The position numbers and the translations under genes were made by a program. A stretch of 64,000 nt of DNA from the NCBI GenBank assembly GCA_946811695.1, contig OX328132.1, positions 56,056,044-56,120,043 on the forward strand. The letters are read 5' to 3'. The stretch comes from Gonocerus acuteangulatus (Eukaryota > Arthropoda > Insecta > Hemiptera > Coreidae). The notes under the pieces are model-generated. The model did no database searches, had not been told where the DNA came from, and saw nothing but the letters and a program-made list of their open reading frames with translations. Below are positions 1 to 12,417 of the stretch, piece by piece. Each line of letters opens with the position of its first letter. The first letter of the stretch is position 1.

Positions 1-482
1 ACTTCGCTGTCTTTCAAAGATTGATTATGAGCTCGGCTCAGGCCGATATAGGGCCTCCGTTGTTATATTTTACTTTCCGTTTCAATGAAGCATAGCCATC
101 CGAAAAACTCTTTCCTAACTAAATGCTGTCCACTCATCACCTTTAGTTTTGTGCGCACTTGCACACTCCTACAGTATTCTCGTAGACTTCCAGGATCCAT
201 CTTTTTCGATGTTTGAAGTCCATTTGAATTTGGCCGTTTAGGTTTGCGTTAGCCGACGTCTCCCCAGACTTCCTGTTGTATTCTTCAGGGTTTATTTGAA
301 AATCGGCTGCCGATGGCTGAAAGGTGGCCAATAGAATTAAAACATCTAGAACTATCGTAGAAAATTACGCCACACACTTTCACACTTCTTATTTCTCTTC
401 CCTACATGTTTCGCACCCTTTTTGGTACCTCTTCAGGGGAACATACTTAAACCTTAAATTCAGCCTCAACTTGAGGAAATAA

Positions 483-680
483 TAATTTTATTGACCTTGC
501 GCCTTATTCGCCAGTTCTATATAATTTTATTGACCTTCCGCCTTATTCGCCAGTTCTATATAATTGTATTGACCTTCCGCCTTATTCGCCAGTTCTATAT
601 AATTTTATTGACCTTCCGTCTTATTTGCCAGTTCTATATAATTTTATTTACCTTCCGCCTTATTCGCCAGTTCTATATAT
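483..680 (+). repeat. 39-bp tandem repeat, five copies
   Basis: The unit contains CCTTATTCGCCAGTTCTATA; the CCAG of successive units falls at 511, 550, 589, 628 and 667, a constant 39-base period. Because 39 is divisible by three, an open frame of repeating FRLIRQFYIILLT units runs through it; this is a by-product of the period and not evidence for a gene. Confidence 0.9.
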
Positions 681-1442
681 TTAATTCTTCATTAAGGGTC
701 ATTCAATGAAGAATTAAAACATCGATTTTAACATTCCTTCTTGCGTATGAATTGTGACGGTAAAAATGTCGCACACTTTTCTTCTTTTTTTTTTTTACCA
801 TTTTATGTCAAATTTAGGGAAAAAATTCATTTATTTGTTAGTCATTATATAATATTTAATGATTTTTAACAAACCGTACGTTTTCAGCTCGTTTTATATT
901 ATAGAGGTGTTATTGAGGCTATGAAACACGTAGGAAACATTCCAAATGTAGGGGGTTTAAAAAGAAAATTTAGTACCAATTTTTTAATGACCCAAAAGCC
1001 ATAAAGAGGAAAGATAATATATGTTATCCGGTGAAAACAATTTATTCTTTTTCAATTCTTAATGAATATGAAATATATTTATCATGATATGTTATTAGCA
1101 TATGACATGAATCATATCTATCATGACGTGTTATTATGACTACATGATATTAGAATTATCACAAGCCGAAATGGAATTGTATTTGTATGAATAAAGGGTT
1201 CTATGTTCTATCTAGTCAAGGAGCGGCTGAGAGGAGTTGATAGTTCTTCCAGCTAGAATTTTTAAACGGTTCTAATTATCTTAATTTTGTATCAGTAATG
1301 ATTGGTCTGATTAATGGGGAAAAATTGTTATTGACTATTGAGGTCTCACAGTTCGCCTCCGCGCACTGTTTAGCTATCCAATTATTCTACATCATGGTTC
1401 CCTTTTCTATGACTTTTTCTTGTAGTATTTCAAGTGTTTTTT

Positions 1443-1446
<4 letters not shown>

Positions 1447-1506
<60 letters not shown>
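1447..1506. repeat. (TA)n microsatellite
   Basis: About 60 bases of pure TA preceded by a T run, ending in (ACAT)n. No family A or B block is recognisable beside it, so it looks like a free-standing tract. Confidence 0.9.
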
Positions 1507-1507
<1 letters not shown>

Positions 1508-1511
<4 letters not shown>

Positions 1512-3099
1512 CATACATTTCAGTAGTTCGTTAGTTTTCACTACTCTAACCACATGCTTTATAAAGTTATTCTAAAATGGCTTAAGTCGAAAAATATTGA
1601 CGAACGACTCATTTTTTCGGTTATGGAAATTATATATGCCACCAGCGAATTATCATACACACACATATATTGTAATGCGGGACAATATTATAGGAATTGT
1701 AATGACTGGAAGACATTCTTAGAATTTGCTAATAATATCTTGAAAGATTATACAACTGAACATGTTTAAGATTTTCTTGCACAATCCTTCCCGTAAGTAA
1801 CAAGTCGCTGGAAAACTCATTATCCGTTTGAATCCCAAATGTTATCTTTGATCAGTAGTGAAAAATTCATCGTCTTCTGCTGAATTGATCCTTATCAACT
1901 AGAATCTGATTCGCCTGCCTGGTTTTATTGCAGGTGTACTTGAGTTGTTCGCTCGTTAAGAGCTTGGTTAGAAGCCCATCAGCGGTACTAGCTTAACGGG
2001 TGGATCTATGGCTCACGTCGCCCAAAACCTTTCTTTACGACTCAAGGTAAATTAATGACAAATTGATATGAATTGCTTGCATCTTTTTAAAAGACACGCC
2101 AGTCCTTTCAACGTAGCGTATCTCGACAATGAATTGCTATTAAGGACTGATTGGTCTCCAAGCGTGTGATTTGAGAAAATTGCTAAGTATAGCGAAGTGG
2201 GTATGTGAGTGAGTGTATTGGAGCGATGTATGAAGGGCTGATGATATGGGTAGGAAGGAACCTAACCATCACCTGGACCTCGATAGGAGTATCCCCTTCC
2301 GTCCACATCAGCGGAACATACAGCGATAAATATTAGCTTCCCAAGCCGCCATCCATGACGGACCTTATGTAACCCATAAACATGGCTTCTATTTATAAGT
2401 TATTCGAAGATCATCGTGATAGGACCATCCAAGATAGCCAATTCTCCTGAGGGGTTATATCAGCAGGAAACGTTACATGAGCTCAATGGCTTTTAATGTC
2501 TATTTCAAAATATATTCCTTCAAATCCGTTGACGTTATGTAGTAAGTAGATCTTCAGGAGGATCTCCTCAGCTTAACAACACTGGGTTATACAGTGGTTT
2601 TATTTGTCGATCCTTCGATGTTCTTACAACTGAATTGTTCGACCCACAGGAACCAAGCAAATACATAAGCAATAAAACTATACATAAAATACAATATTAT
2701 TTTTAACTAGTCAATATTATATTTTTCAGTCTAAACCAGCTCCCCGACTAGTTAATGTTGGGTTTTAGCTAAACTCCCAAGCATAATACCCCAAATATGC
2801 CGATAAACCAACTCTTCCTTTCTCTTCTAATTCATTAATTGCGGACGCTTTCGTGTTAGTGGATCCAAACAAATCATTTATGGTATATAAATGGCAAGAC
2901 CTATAAAGATTTTAAGCCATTTTTCAAAAATGCCTTCACGGTTTCAATCCCAATTAGTTTGAAATTACCTAAAACAAGTGTAGTTCATGGGCGATACCTT
3001 CCTGTTGTACTGACTATTTTTAAGTGTCTCTTCCATTTTTTTTCGTATTCTAATCATCCCGGTAGTATGAAATTACCTTTATGCTCATACATGTGTAAG
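1508..3099. other. Intronic stretch without recognised features
   Basis: Ordinary AT-rich sequence with mixed stops in all frames. Several short open frames occur but none shows family resemblance. I see no repeat ends here. Confidence 0.5.
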
Positions 3100-3107
3100 C
3101 TCCGCTT

Positions 3108-3376
3108 CATGGGCGTATATAGAAAATAATTTCGGAGGGGGCTGGGAAAATTTCGGGGGGGAGGCTGAGACCATTTCCGGGGCATGGAATACAAACAATT
3201 TAGAACTCCAACTTAGAAAACGCTATTACGCCCAAAATAACATACTTTTTATGAACTAAGTGATCTCATTTAATTTATTTTTAAGGGGTTATGACACATT
3301 TTTACCGATCAAATCAAAATTTCGCGGGGGGGGGGGGCTGCAGCCCCCTTAGCCTCCCCCCTTATATACGCCCATG
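3108..3376. mobile_element. hAT-like MITE, copy 1
   Basis: A 269-base element with perfect 14-bp terminal inverted repeats, CATGGGCGTATATA at the left and TATATACGCCCATG at the right. It is flanked on both sides by the 8-base direct repeat CTCCGCTT (3100-3107 and 3377-3384). An 8-base target duplication is the hallmark of hAT transposons; the termini are not the commonest hAT ends, so the superfamily is inferred. The interior has G-rich blocks (GGGGGGCTGCAGCCCCC near 3335-3355) and no coding capacity. Confidence 0.85.
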
Positions 3377-3942
3377 CTCCGCTTTCACCTAATGATATCC
3401 AAGTTCTAAGTAAGAAATCCATAAGATACAGAAAAAGCCTCTTTCATACCAAGCCTGAGCCAATGACAAGAGAATAAATACAGAGTATCATAGAGATTAG
3501 GAATGGCACCTTGTTTAATGTAAGTTGGAGAATGGCATAGTCAAATCTACAAAATAACCAGTCCACCCAACGTTCTTAGCAAATATTTTTGATTTCTAGT
3601 TCGTCGTAGCTTTTAACTCGTTAATGGGCGATGGGGCCAACCTCACTAGGTTGGCAGGTAATTCACATCGCTAAAGATTGAAATGCAACTCTGGGCTTGT
3701 ACTGAAAGATAACAAGAGGTACGAAACATAAAGTCAGTGAAATGCATTGAAAGTTTAATTTTTCCCACATTTGTACTGTTGAGTTGTCCGAAATTGTTTT
3801 CTATCGATTTGTCTAGTCACCAGATTTTGCTGAATCCTAACGACTTTCTGGTCTCTATAATCCACTTTATACTTTTAAATCCAAATCCATCCGCTTGATC
3901 TACGGCTGACTAACGGATTGCTTCTCTGTTGTTCTTTTTCAG

Positions 3943-4098
3943 CGTGCAACGTTGGCCGAAAAGGAAGTATCGGCGTTGAAGGAGCAGTTGGCCGCTTCAA
4001 ACCAGCCAGACTCGAAGATGGCGACGGTTACACAAGCCGGCGACGAGCTCGTCAATCGATCTTCCATCGAGCTTGAGCTTTCAGCAAAAGACAAGGAG
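3943..4098 (+). CDS. ct: cut exon (window exon 1), coiled-coil segment
   Basis: This 156-base exon is 52 codons in phase 0. It follows a pyrimidine-rich acceptor (cttttttcag) and ends GAG|gtaaga, a strong donor. It encodes a charged, heptad-like stretch including LAEKEVSALKEQLAASN and, at its end, SSIELELSAKDKE. The last part matches the CUX/Cut coiled coil in which the motif E-L-x-A-K-(D/E)-(K/R)-E leads directly into QLLEDVQRLQ, which is exactly how the next exon, 31.7 kb away, begins. There is no start codon at its beginning, so it is an internal exon; about three codons before the first TTG are coding. Its GC content is clearly higher than that of the surrounding intron. Confidence 0.9.
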
Positions 4099-4800
4099 GT
4101 AAGAATGGCTTCAGAATTAGTCTATCCTATATGTGAAATTGAATTTTCGCTAATATACAACGTCTCAACAAGAAAATCTCCAAGATAAATAATCAGCCTG
4201 TTAAAAGTATCGTGGGAAATATCTGTTTCCTCTAAATGTTTTATAATTTTAGCTCCAAGTCCACCCCGCAGTGCATAGCATACGTAAACTTCTAGCAAAT
4301 TTCTCAGCACGGGCTACAGTAAATATGCAATACAAAGTACAGTAAATAGAAAATACTTATAGTAAATACAAAGTATTTTCGTTTAGCCTAGATTACTTCC
4401 TTACTTAAAAATAAACAATTTGAGTCAGTAGGGCCGTTAAAAATCGAAACTTTAATCTTTTAAGTAAACAGCCTCTTCCACTAGTCCGAATTTGCTGGTT
4501 TTTATAAAATGTCTGACTCACAAGTAACCAATGTAAGGAAATAATTTATTATGTGTGATTTATATGTTCAGTTTTAGGTAAAACCGCTCTTCTGATGCAA
4601 AACGTTTACTGATTTTCAGACTGAATCTCTTAAATTACCTAGTTTCGAAAGCATAGGATTTTAGTTAAAAAAAAATCCTGCCACTAAGGGAAATTAGTAT
4701 TTTTATTTAAAGCGATGAATTCGAATATATCTAATTTGCTAATGAACAAATTCGTACTTTCTTTCTCTAAAACATTAAACTTGACCCTTGGGAAAAACAC

Positions 4801-4905
4801 CCCTAAGGCTGTGGGTTCGATCCCCCTACTTGGGGTGTTGGCATTTCTTTGGTAAAAAAGAAAATCAGCCCTATCCTGGCTAAAAAAGTGTGATAACAAA
4901 ATCTG
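4801..4905 (+). repeat. tRNA-derived SINE S3 fragment
   Basis: Contains a B-box-like GGTTCGATCCC and then GGCATTTCTTTGGTAAAAAAG and CAGCCCTATCCTGGCTA, which match, in sense orientation, the S3 elements at 20540 and 51345. The 5' half of the tRNA-like head is missing or decayed. Confidence 0.6.
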
Positions 4906-7727
4906 TGTTATGTGTCAATCGATATTAAAATAGAAATAAATGTGTTAAAAATTCTGAAAAATGTGAAGAAATCGGTTCAAATGGATCGAAAGGGTCTACT
5001 AAGAAGATTATTAATAATTTTTTTTTAAACAAAAGAGGGAATGCCAATTTCGATAGGACGATCTCATTCTGGAAAAAAAACATGTCTGCGAAAATGCTAT
5101 CGTTTCATCAACCCTTCCATTCCAGCAAGCACGTTTGGCCATTCCACATGCTATTTGGCTCATTTAATTTTGAGTCTGAGCACGGATTACTTTTGAATTG
5201 AATTGTGTAAAACACAATTCAATATATCTCCAAGGAATAGATCACATCGGAAACCTAGTCCAATGGTACGGTCACGAAACATAAGGACGGTTTGTGCTTG
5301 TACCACCCACAGTACGAGACATAATGGAGCACTTCCGCGGCTCGCTCTCCCTGCGCCGAATGAGTTCTGTCAAATAAATGAAAAATTGAAGCGTAGATGG
5401 AGGCTATGAGAGGAAAGAGTCGTGAATCCTCGGCCTTGGTCGCTGAGTGGAGAGGGGAGATCCCAGTAGCAGTTGATTCGGGACTCCCAATGCGATCCCA
5501 CAATATTCGCTCTCCAAAAAAAAAAGCAAAAGATAATGTGAGTACCCAAAGAAAAGTCAATACACATACCGTGAAAATCATTCGGAACATATTTGATCAA
5601 ACACGAAGAAGACACAGTCTCTAAAACAAACGAATCTAAGAGTGTTGAAAATTATGCTTACATATTGTATAAAGCCAAACATACTTTGAGCTAAGATTGA
5701 TGGTTTCTGTACCGTACCACCCATTGGCCAGAGTTACTTGAAGACTACATGTTGCTCTAAAATGGATTAAAATTCAGAGAAATGTCAACAACAAGGACAG
5801 AAACGATTTTAAAATCCATTCACTTCTTAATCTGACATTCATATTACTTAACGATGGCTAACCAGACGTGCGCGTAAGATCAACCGCTGATTTTGTCTGA
5901 TAGGAAAACGAAACATTTAGCACCTTATCAATAGAAACCGTGTTAGTAAACTGAAAAGAAATTTTCATGAATTATTTGACGATTGCTCGAAATATGTATT
6001 TTAACCTAAATAGAAGCCGTATTAGATACACCTGAAAAATAAATAATGTCGAACTATTTGTTGTTAGGCTTATCTGACGTACCTGTAAGATCAGCCACCG
6101 TTCTAGATAGAAACCGTATTTGGCACTTCTGTAAACCACTATGGCATTCTCACGTTCGTCAATAAATTGGCATTCCACGGGAATGAAATATAGATAAAAT
6201 CATAGAGAATTTTATTCAAGGGCATAAACACAAGGCTGTTATCTTCATATATTTTTTTTTTAAGATTTATTTAGTCATGATGGCTCCATGGAAACGTTCA
6301 ATCGTGGTGCCTTTTTAATCGAGTGCGTATTCGCAGTTATAGATGAAATGATTTTTCAGTATAATTAATTTAAAGGCAAGAATCAGTTCTAATTAATTTC
6401 AAGAGTGAAAGCATTACAATAAAAAAAATTGTTCCAATGAATTTAATAGTATCTGTTCCCTTTGAGTCAAAACCTTGCCCGCCTGAGAGCTTCGCGGCGT
6501 CGGGCTTGCTCAAGGCGAAACGACTAATAAACAGAAACAACAAAGGAAAGAAAAGAAGACCGACGGGGAATAAGTTTAACTGGTTTATCGTAGTGTTAGA
6601 AGTATAAAAAAATAAAATATAGAAAAAAAATGTATAAACAATAAAACCTTCACTAGGAGCAGGACTCTCACGCAAAGCAGTATTCCAATCACATACTTTA
6701 TTTTTCATCTTCTTATAGAATAAGAAACTCCACAAGGATTTCCTTTGTTGCAGAAAAATAATCCTTTAGGAATACTAATAACTCTTGTCACGATTCCTAT
6801 AATAATAAAAATTTTAATGCACGTCATCATGGTTCTTAATCTATTATTTCTTTGGGAGGGAAGAAACGATATTAGATCATAAGTTTTCATAAATTACTAA
6901 CTGGTTCGGAATGAAGAAATAGGCTAAATTTTATTCTCCTAGATAAGTTTATTATTTACCCGTACTATAAAATACAATTTTTATTTTACATAGAAATTCC
7001 ATTTCATTCTTGCTTATTCTTTTAAGTGCTTTCCTGAGATTGGCATGTCAGAAGATAACAGATCTCCACTGATTTACTCAGAGACGAGTTATTATACAGA
7101 AAACACATTAGAATTTTTGGAACAAACCAGACTATATGACACTCATTGATTACAATTAATTCCTCATTTGAATCCCCAAAATAACTAATAATTATAATGG
7201 ACTGATTAGAAAACTGATATACATACCACTTTCCCTCCATCCTTAACCCCCCCCCAGTTTAATTTTTAATATCATTGTAAATTGTCTAAGTTTCAAATAT
7301 AAATTATGTTCCTCCTTTTTTATTAGTTTATTTCTTTAATTAATCCATCTACCTTTAATTAAAATTTCTTAGTTTAACATTATAAATACGTATAAGTTAA
7401 AATTACAAATATAAATTATAACACTGTTAAAAATATATCAGATTTAAGTATATTATGTATGTAAAATTACATTTACCGTCTATCTATGTTAAACCATGAA
7501 AAATTCTCTATCGTCTATCAATGTAAAATTTGACCTGATGTAAAGCTCTTATCGCCAAAGCTGTGAAGAGTCAATAAATAAAAGATCTTCACTGACAATC
7601 GTCCGTAAATTTTTGCAACCAATACCAGGCTCCTTGGGTTTCTGCCTAATCCAACGCCTCGTCTCATCTAGGAGTGAAGATGGCATGTTCTCCAAGCCTT
7701 CAATCGCATTGGGAGCGGTCGTTCAAA

Positions 7728-8097
7728 CTTATTGTATAGTTGTACCTTATGCCTACAGTGCCCTATTCTGATTATTGTATAGTTGTACCTTATGCCTACA
7801 GTGCCCTATTCTGATTATTGTATAGTTGTACCTTATGCCTACAGTGCCCTATTCTGATTATTGTATAGTTGTACCTTATGCCTACAGTGCCCTATTCTGA
7901 GTATTGTATAGTTGTACCTTATGCCTACAGTGCCCTATTATGATTATTGTATAGTTGTACCTTACGCCTACAGTGCCCTATTCTGATTATTGTATAGTTG
8001 TTCCTGTATTGTATAGTTGCCTACAGTGCCCTATTCTGATTATTGTATAGTTGTTCCTGTATTGTATAGTTGCCTACAGTGCCCTATTCTGATTATT
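7728..8097 (+). repeat. 43-bp tandem array changing to a 53-bp unit
   Basis: The unit is ATTGTATAGTTGTACCTTATG followed by CCTACAGTGCCCTATTCTG. GTGCCC recurs at 7758, 7801, 7844, 7887, 7930 and 7973 (period 43), then at 8026 and 8079 (period 53). The longer units have a repeated GTATTGTATAGTTG and have lost ACCTTAT. The open frame from 8017 is created by the array and the flank. Confidence 0.92.
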
Positions 8098-9047
8098 AAC
8101 ATAATAACTAGTGAGGATGAAAATATCTCTAATGTCCGAGTCGTTGATTTTTTAGTTCATCTAGGGTTTGTGATTTTCAAAGCGAGGGGATGTTCCACAC
8201 CTCCTTCTTTGGTAGGCGTTCTTCGCTTTCATTACCTTCCATTCCGGATTGCTCTGGAATCCACTGTAGACATCATCATGCGACTCATGGTGTACTCATG
8301 ATTTTGATATATGTGATTTCAATGATACTTCTTACAAATTTCACTTAATTAGTTTTTTGGATAGAAAATAAAATAATATTGTTTTGAATTAATAAAAAAT
8401 GTAATATTTAATAATGAAAAGATTCAGATACATTTTTAATTAATATTTTTTTTAATTGACATAATAAAGTCAAAACTACCAACTTTTCTCGTAGCGCAGC
8501 CAAACGAGGGGTGGAACATTGGGACTGGAGGTGGCAATATAAGAAGGGCAGGATTTGGTCGCCGCCCCCATCTGCCACAAGCAATAAAACTGTTGCGTAA
8601 CCGTATGAATCCGTGTCCAACCACAGTTATGTGGGAAAAAATTGTTATTCAATGCTCGGCCGAATTAAATAATCCTTCAAGCTGAATTATAATTTAAAAG
8701 ATGTCAATCAAACTAATAATTACTCAACTAAATAAATAACATTTTTAAATTGAAATTTAATCGAACAGTCACGACGTGGCTCCTGTGTCAGTAGAGTTTT
8801 TTCTACATGTAGGCTGTAAAAAAACTATCCTTCTGCCTATATAAATATTGATTAACTTTTCTACGACCTCCAAATTGTAAGATTACCCATAAAATTGTAG
8901 TTCTACACCTAATATTCATGTTGTTTATGATTTTGTATAAAACAATTTTCCTTCGAAAGAAAAATTTAAAAAAACAGATACCATATTTTCGTCAAAAAAA
9001 GTAAAAGCTTAAAAATAAGCCATCCACTATTTTTATACATATATATC

Positions 9048-9288
9048 TGTACCTCGGAGGTAAAGGACACCATGTCACATATTTGTAATTATTCAGGAGA
9101 GCCAATTTTCCATAACTTTGAACTATTAAAATATGTTTCCTTGTTACTTATAGAAACAGTTTAAAAACATTGTTTTTTTTTTTTTTTACATTTTTGTTGA
9201 CATTGACAGGTAATTGAAAGTATCATAGTCAAACAAAAGCAAGTCCTCCACATGGTGTCTTTTACCTCTAATGGATACGGACATGATT
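9048..9288. repeat. Inverted repeat pair, possible MITE
   Basis: GAGGTAAAGGACACCATG near 9056-9074 is inverted as CATGGTGTCTTTTACCTCTA near 9250-9270, about 200 bases apart, with a T run and no coding content between. A third partial copy, GACATGGTGTATAT, occurs at 9390. No clear target duplication is seen. Confidence 0.45.
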
Positions 9289-11072
9289 TTCTTTTTCACT
9301 GTCTATTATCTTCTTTATTTATGGGAATAGTTCATAGTGCCCTACACCATTATATCCCACATTGTTAAGACAATTTAATAAAAAAAATGGACATGGTGTA
9401 TATATATATATATCCAACAAATTTTACGTAGAAGCGGTTTTGACAGCTTCCGGTTTTTGAAAAATCTTTATCCTTAATGAGTCCGTGCTGAAAAGTCAAA
9501 CTTCCTCTTCGTTAAATAGAATATAGTAGCTGTTTTCAGGATGTTGTTACAAGATTATTTATTGCCTGACCTTTTCTTAATGATGACAAAACACTATATA
9601 CAAATACAGAGCTATTGTTCGGATGTTGTTAATGAATTGTCTCGTGATTGGCCCGGATCCAAGGACTCATTTCGAAAACTGAAATGAAATGAAATGTTAT
9701 TCTTATTCCGGGACACATGTCCCATAGGGATAATTTTCATATTATGTACATAGAATACATATTATGTAGGTATATGCGAATGTATTCAATTTCTTTGCAG
9801 ATTGAACCTCCATAAAGTTTGTATTTCATCTATTTTATCATTTATTATCGTCTTGGAGAAAGCATGTTTAATTCTCAGAAACTTCAAAAGAATGGAGAAT
9901 AATAAAATCTTTATATAAATATTTGTTAATGTGTGAAATCTTATGTTGAACGTATGAGCAGAACATTTTAGTACTGAATAATTCATGTGCTAGTGTAGTG
10001 TGTGAGCGTAAAATAATAAATCTGAAATAATTATTAACGATTTGGCCTAATTTATTGACAGGTCACAATCAAATGTATTTATTAGAAGAGATTTTTATTT
10101 TTTATGGTAAATCGTTATATAATGGCATTATCTGTAGGTTGTCACCCTTTTAAAACGCCCATGGTTAATTTGTAACCTTTTTCACTACACCAATGGTGAA
10201 TGACAGCTAACCCAATAATGGTGGAATTAGAACTTTCACTCCCAGGGCTCATAAGTAGCCCAAGTCCATAACGCTAATCACTGAGCCACCAGTTACATTT
10301 TTTTTTCTTCTACTTACATTGAATTTCTAGAATGACGAATTAAGTTACAATTTTTTTCCTTAAAAAAAAGGTATTCGATATTAGGCGAATCGTGTCAATT
10401 TGTTGTAATTTTTATTTTACTTTCAGAATGTCAAATTGGTGTAGTATTCTTATAAAACAAGCCACGCATTTCATGTTTCTAGGTATAATTTGAATCGGAA
10501 GTTGTCGGAAAACGAGAGGGGAAAATATAATCTCCTCATTATGAAAATCTGTTTGAAAGTTTTTAAAATCGGAAACAGCATTCCAAACTTTTTTCCGACT
10601 TATAACAAGGGGAGTTGGAAAATAAATTAATCATTATTTATTTATTTATTTTTTTAACAAATTGAATAATATTATTAAATGTATTATACTCAGTACCTTG
10701 GTACTTTCTGGGAAAATGTCTTGAGGAAAAAGTTATGATAGAACATAAATTAATTTTAAGTGTTGAGATGAAACAGTATTTAGCTTGTCGGACTGCCACC
10801 GTAGGGATGCAGGTGCGACTTAGGTAGTTGACGTTAGTTTTTACTGATCCCTTCACCGTGAATGTTTGGAAAAGAAAAAAGTCCGTCTCGCAGAAGCTGC
10901 ATAACTAAGCACATTCCTCAGAATTTGGGTAGTGTAGACTGCTTTCCAGAACAATTTGCTTAAAATATCCTACATAAATAAAATAAAAACATGAATAGTT
11001 CTCTTTTAATTTTGTAATGAGTAACTGTTCAATTATTAATTTGCTTTCAGAGTTATGTTTACACATGGTACC

Positions 11073-11263
11073 AGGGGTCTCCCGTGGTCTAGTGGCTAGC
11101 GCGCTAGATTCATAAGCGGGAGATGGTGGGTTCGATCCCCACCGGCGCCAGAAATTTTATCATCTCAGGGCTCGCTGAGAAAATTCCTGGTTGCACCCTG
11201 GATCTCAGCGCTAATGGCCAAGAATTATGTCGATGCGCCGTAAAAAAAAAAAAAAAAAAAATT
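11073..11263 (+). repeat. SINE S1, full-length, inserted in element B1
   Basis: tRNA-like head with A box TGGTCTAGTGG (11085-11095) and B box GGTTCGATCCC (11129-11139), then a body with ATCTCAGGGCTCGCTGAGAA and GCGCTAATGGCCAA, ending in a 20-base A tail. The 11-bp target duplication CACATGGTACC lies at 11062-11072 and 11264-11274; removing the SINE restores the sequence found uninterrupted in element B3 (near 58411). The head is closest to Glu/Met tRNAs, but the anticodon reading is ambiguous. Confidence 0.9.
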
Positions 11264-11430
11264 CACATGGTACCTACTACTACGTAATAAATACAAAAAA
11301 CCTCATATTTTCGTATTTTGATCTGATGCAAGAACAGGATACAGTCCCTCTAGTGGTAGAAAGCGCTCCTTGCGGCGGCCTTCCGAACCTACGTCTGGCG
11401 TGCTATTCTATTGAAATATATTACAAAGTA

Positions 11431-11870
11431 AACCCCCCTTTCCGATTGACCGATTTAGCTCATTTTGACAACACTTCTTTCTCATGAGTTACCCACGACG
11501 TATACCGCGTTTCGTTACAATACAGCAGAAATTACGACCGGTATGAGTATATTAGTAATTAGGGTCCGGAGTAACCCGCCCCCCTCCTAATGAACCGATT
11601 TAGTTTATTTTTACAACACATATTTACCTGTAGAGTACCACTACGAATATCGAGTTTCGTCGAAATATAACAAAAATCACGGCTGGTAGTGGCGAATTGG
11701 TATTGTCGGTCCAAAGTAAACCCCCCTCCTAATGAACCGATTTAGTTTATTTTTACATCTATCTTTTCTTTCTATAGTACCACTAAGCATACCAAGTTTC
11801 GTTGAAATATAACAAATATTACGGCTGACATTGTCAAATTAGTGTTTTGGGTTCGGGGTAAACCCCCCTT
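11431..11870 (-). repeat. 143-bp tandem units within B1
   Basis: GTAAACCCCCC-type starts recur at 11431, 11573, 11719 and 11861 (spacing 142, 146 and 142). Each unit contains GAACCGATTTAGTTTATTTT and CGAGTTTCGTCGAAATATA. Confidence 0.85.
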
Positions 11871-11983
11871 CCGGTGGACCGACTTTGGTGGTTAACGAAC
11901 TCGTTCAATCGTTTGCTAATTGAATGCTCTATACCAAGTTTCGTGACGAAAAACAAAAACTCTGGCCGCTATCGTGTTAACAG

Positions 11984-12059
<76 letters not shown>

Positions 12060-12140
12060 TTTAACGGGGGTCATTTTCCGTGTCTACTAGGTAGGATCGA
12101 TAAAGATTTGAAGACATTTTTCAAAAATTCCGTCATGAGT

Positions 12141-12190
12141 GCAACCTGAATAGCTACTTTCCTTCGGAGGAAAGTAGCTATTGAGGTTGC
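12141..12190. repeat. Near-perfect 23-bp stem-loop at the end of B1
   Basis: The left arm 12141-12163 (GCAACCTGAATAGCTACTTT..) pairs with 12168-12190 with one mismatch, around a TCGG loop. Part of the right arm belongs to the inserted 242-bp segment, so the extension of the hairpin may result from the insertion event. Confidence 0.75.
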
Positions 12191-12417
12191 GGTGTGTGAA
12201 TCTGGTTCTTATATCCATGCAATTTTATAACAGCAATAATTTTTCTTTTTTCCCAACCTTAGATTGTCACAAATACAACTTTAGTAACACAACTCTATCT
12301 CAAACACACAATACTGAAAACACTCTCCATCCTAACATTAATCTTGCACAATTAAACACAACAAGGGCGGAGATGACCAAGCAGTTTTCTGCCCTTAAAC
12401 TACCAACCCAACCCAAC
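12176..12417 (+). mobile_element. 242-bp insertion flanked by a 15-bp direct repeat
   Basis: CCTTCGGAGGAAAGT occurs at 12161-12175 and again at 12418-12432. Joining across it recreates the uninterrupted element end seen in B3 (59576-59597). The interior is AC-rich on this strand, ends in ACCAACCCAACCCAA, and is open in one frame, with no protein family recognised. A 15-bp duplication suggests retroposition by a LINE machinery. Confidence 0.6.

Noticed and set aside
5255..5590. Minus-strand 111-codon frame beginning with a hydrophobic, signal-like segment.
   Set aside because: No family resemblance, and overlapping frames on both strands; not enough to call a gene.
7728..8097. CRISPR-like regular array.
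   Set aside because: Repeats are contiguous without unique spacers, and the genome is eukaryotic; it is a minisatellite.
11077..11148. tRNA gene (Glu or Met) on the plus strand.
   Set aside because: The acceptor arm does not pair, the head runs into a repeated body and an A tail, and target duplications flank the whole unit: it is a SINE.
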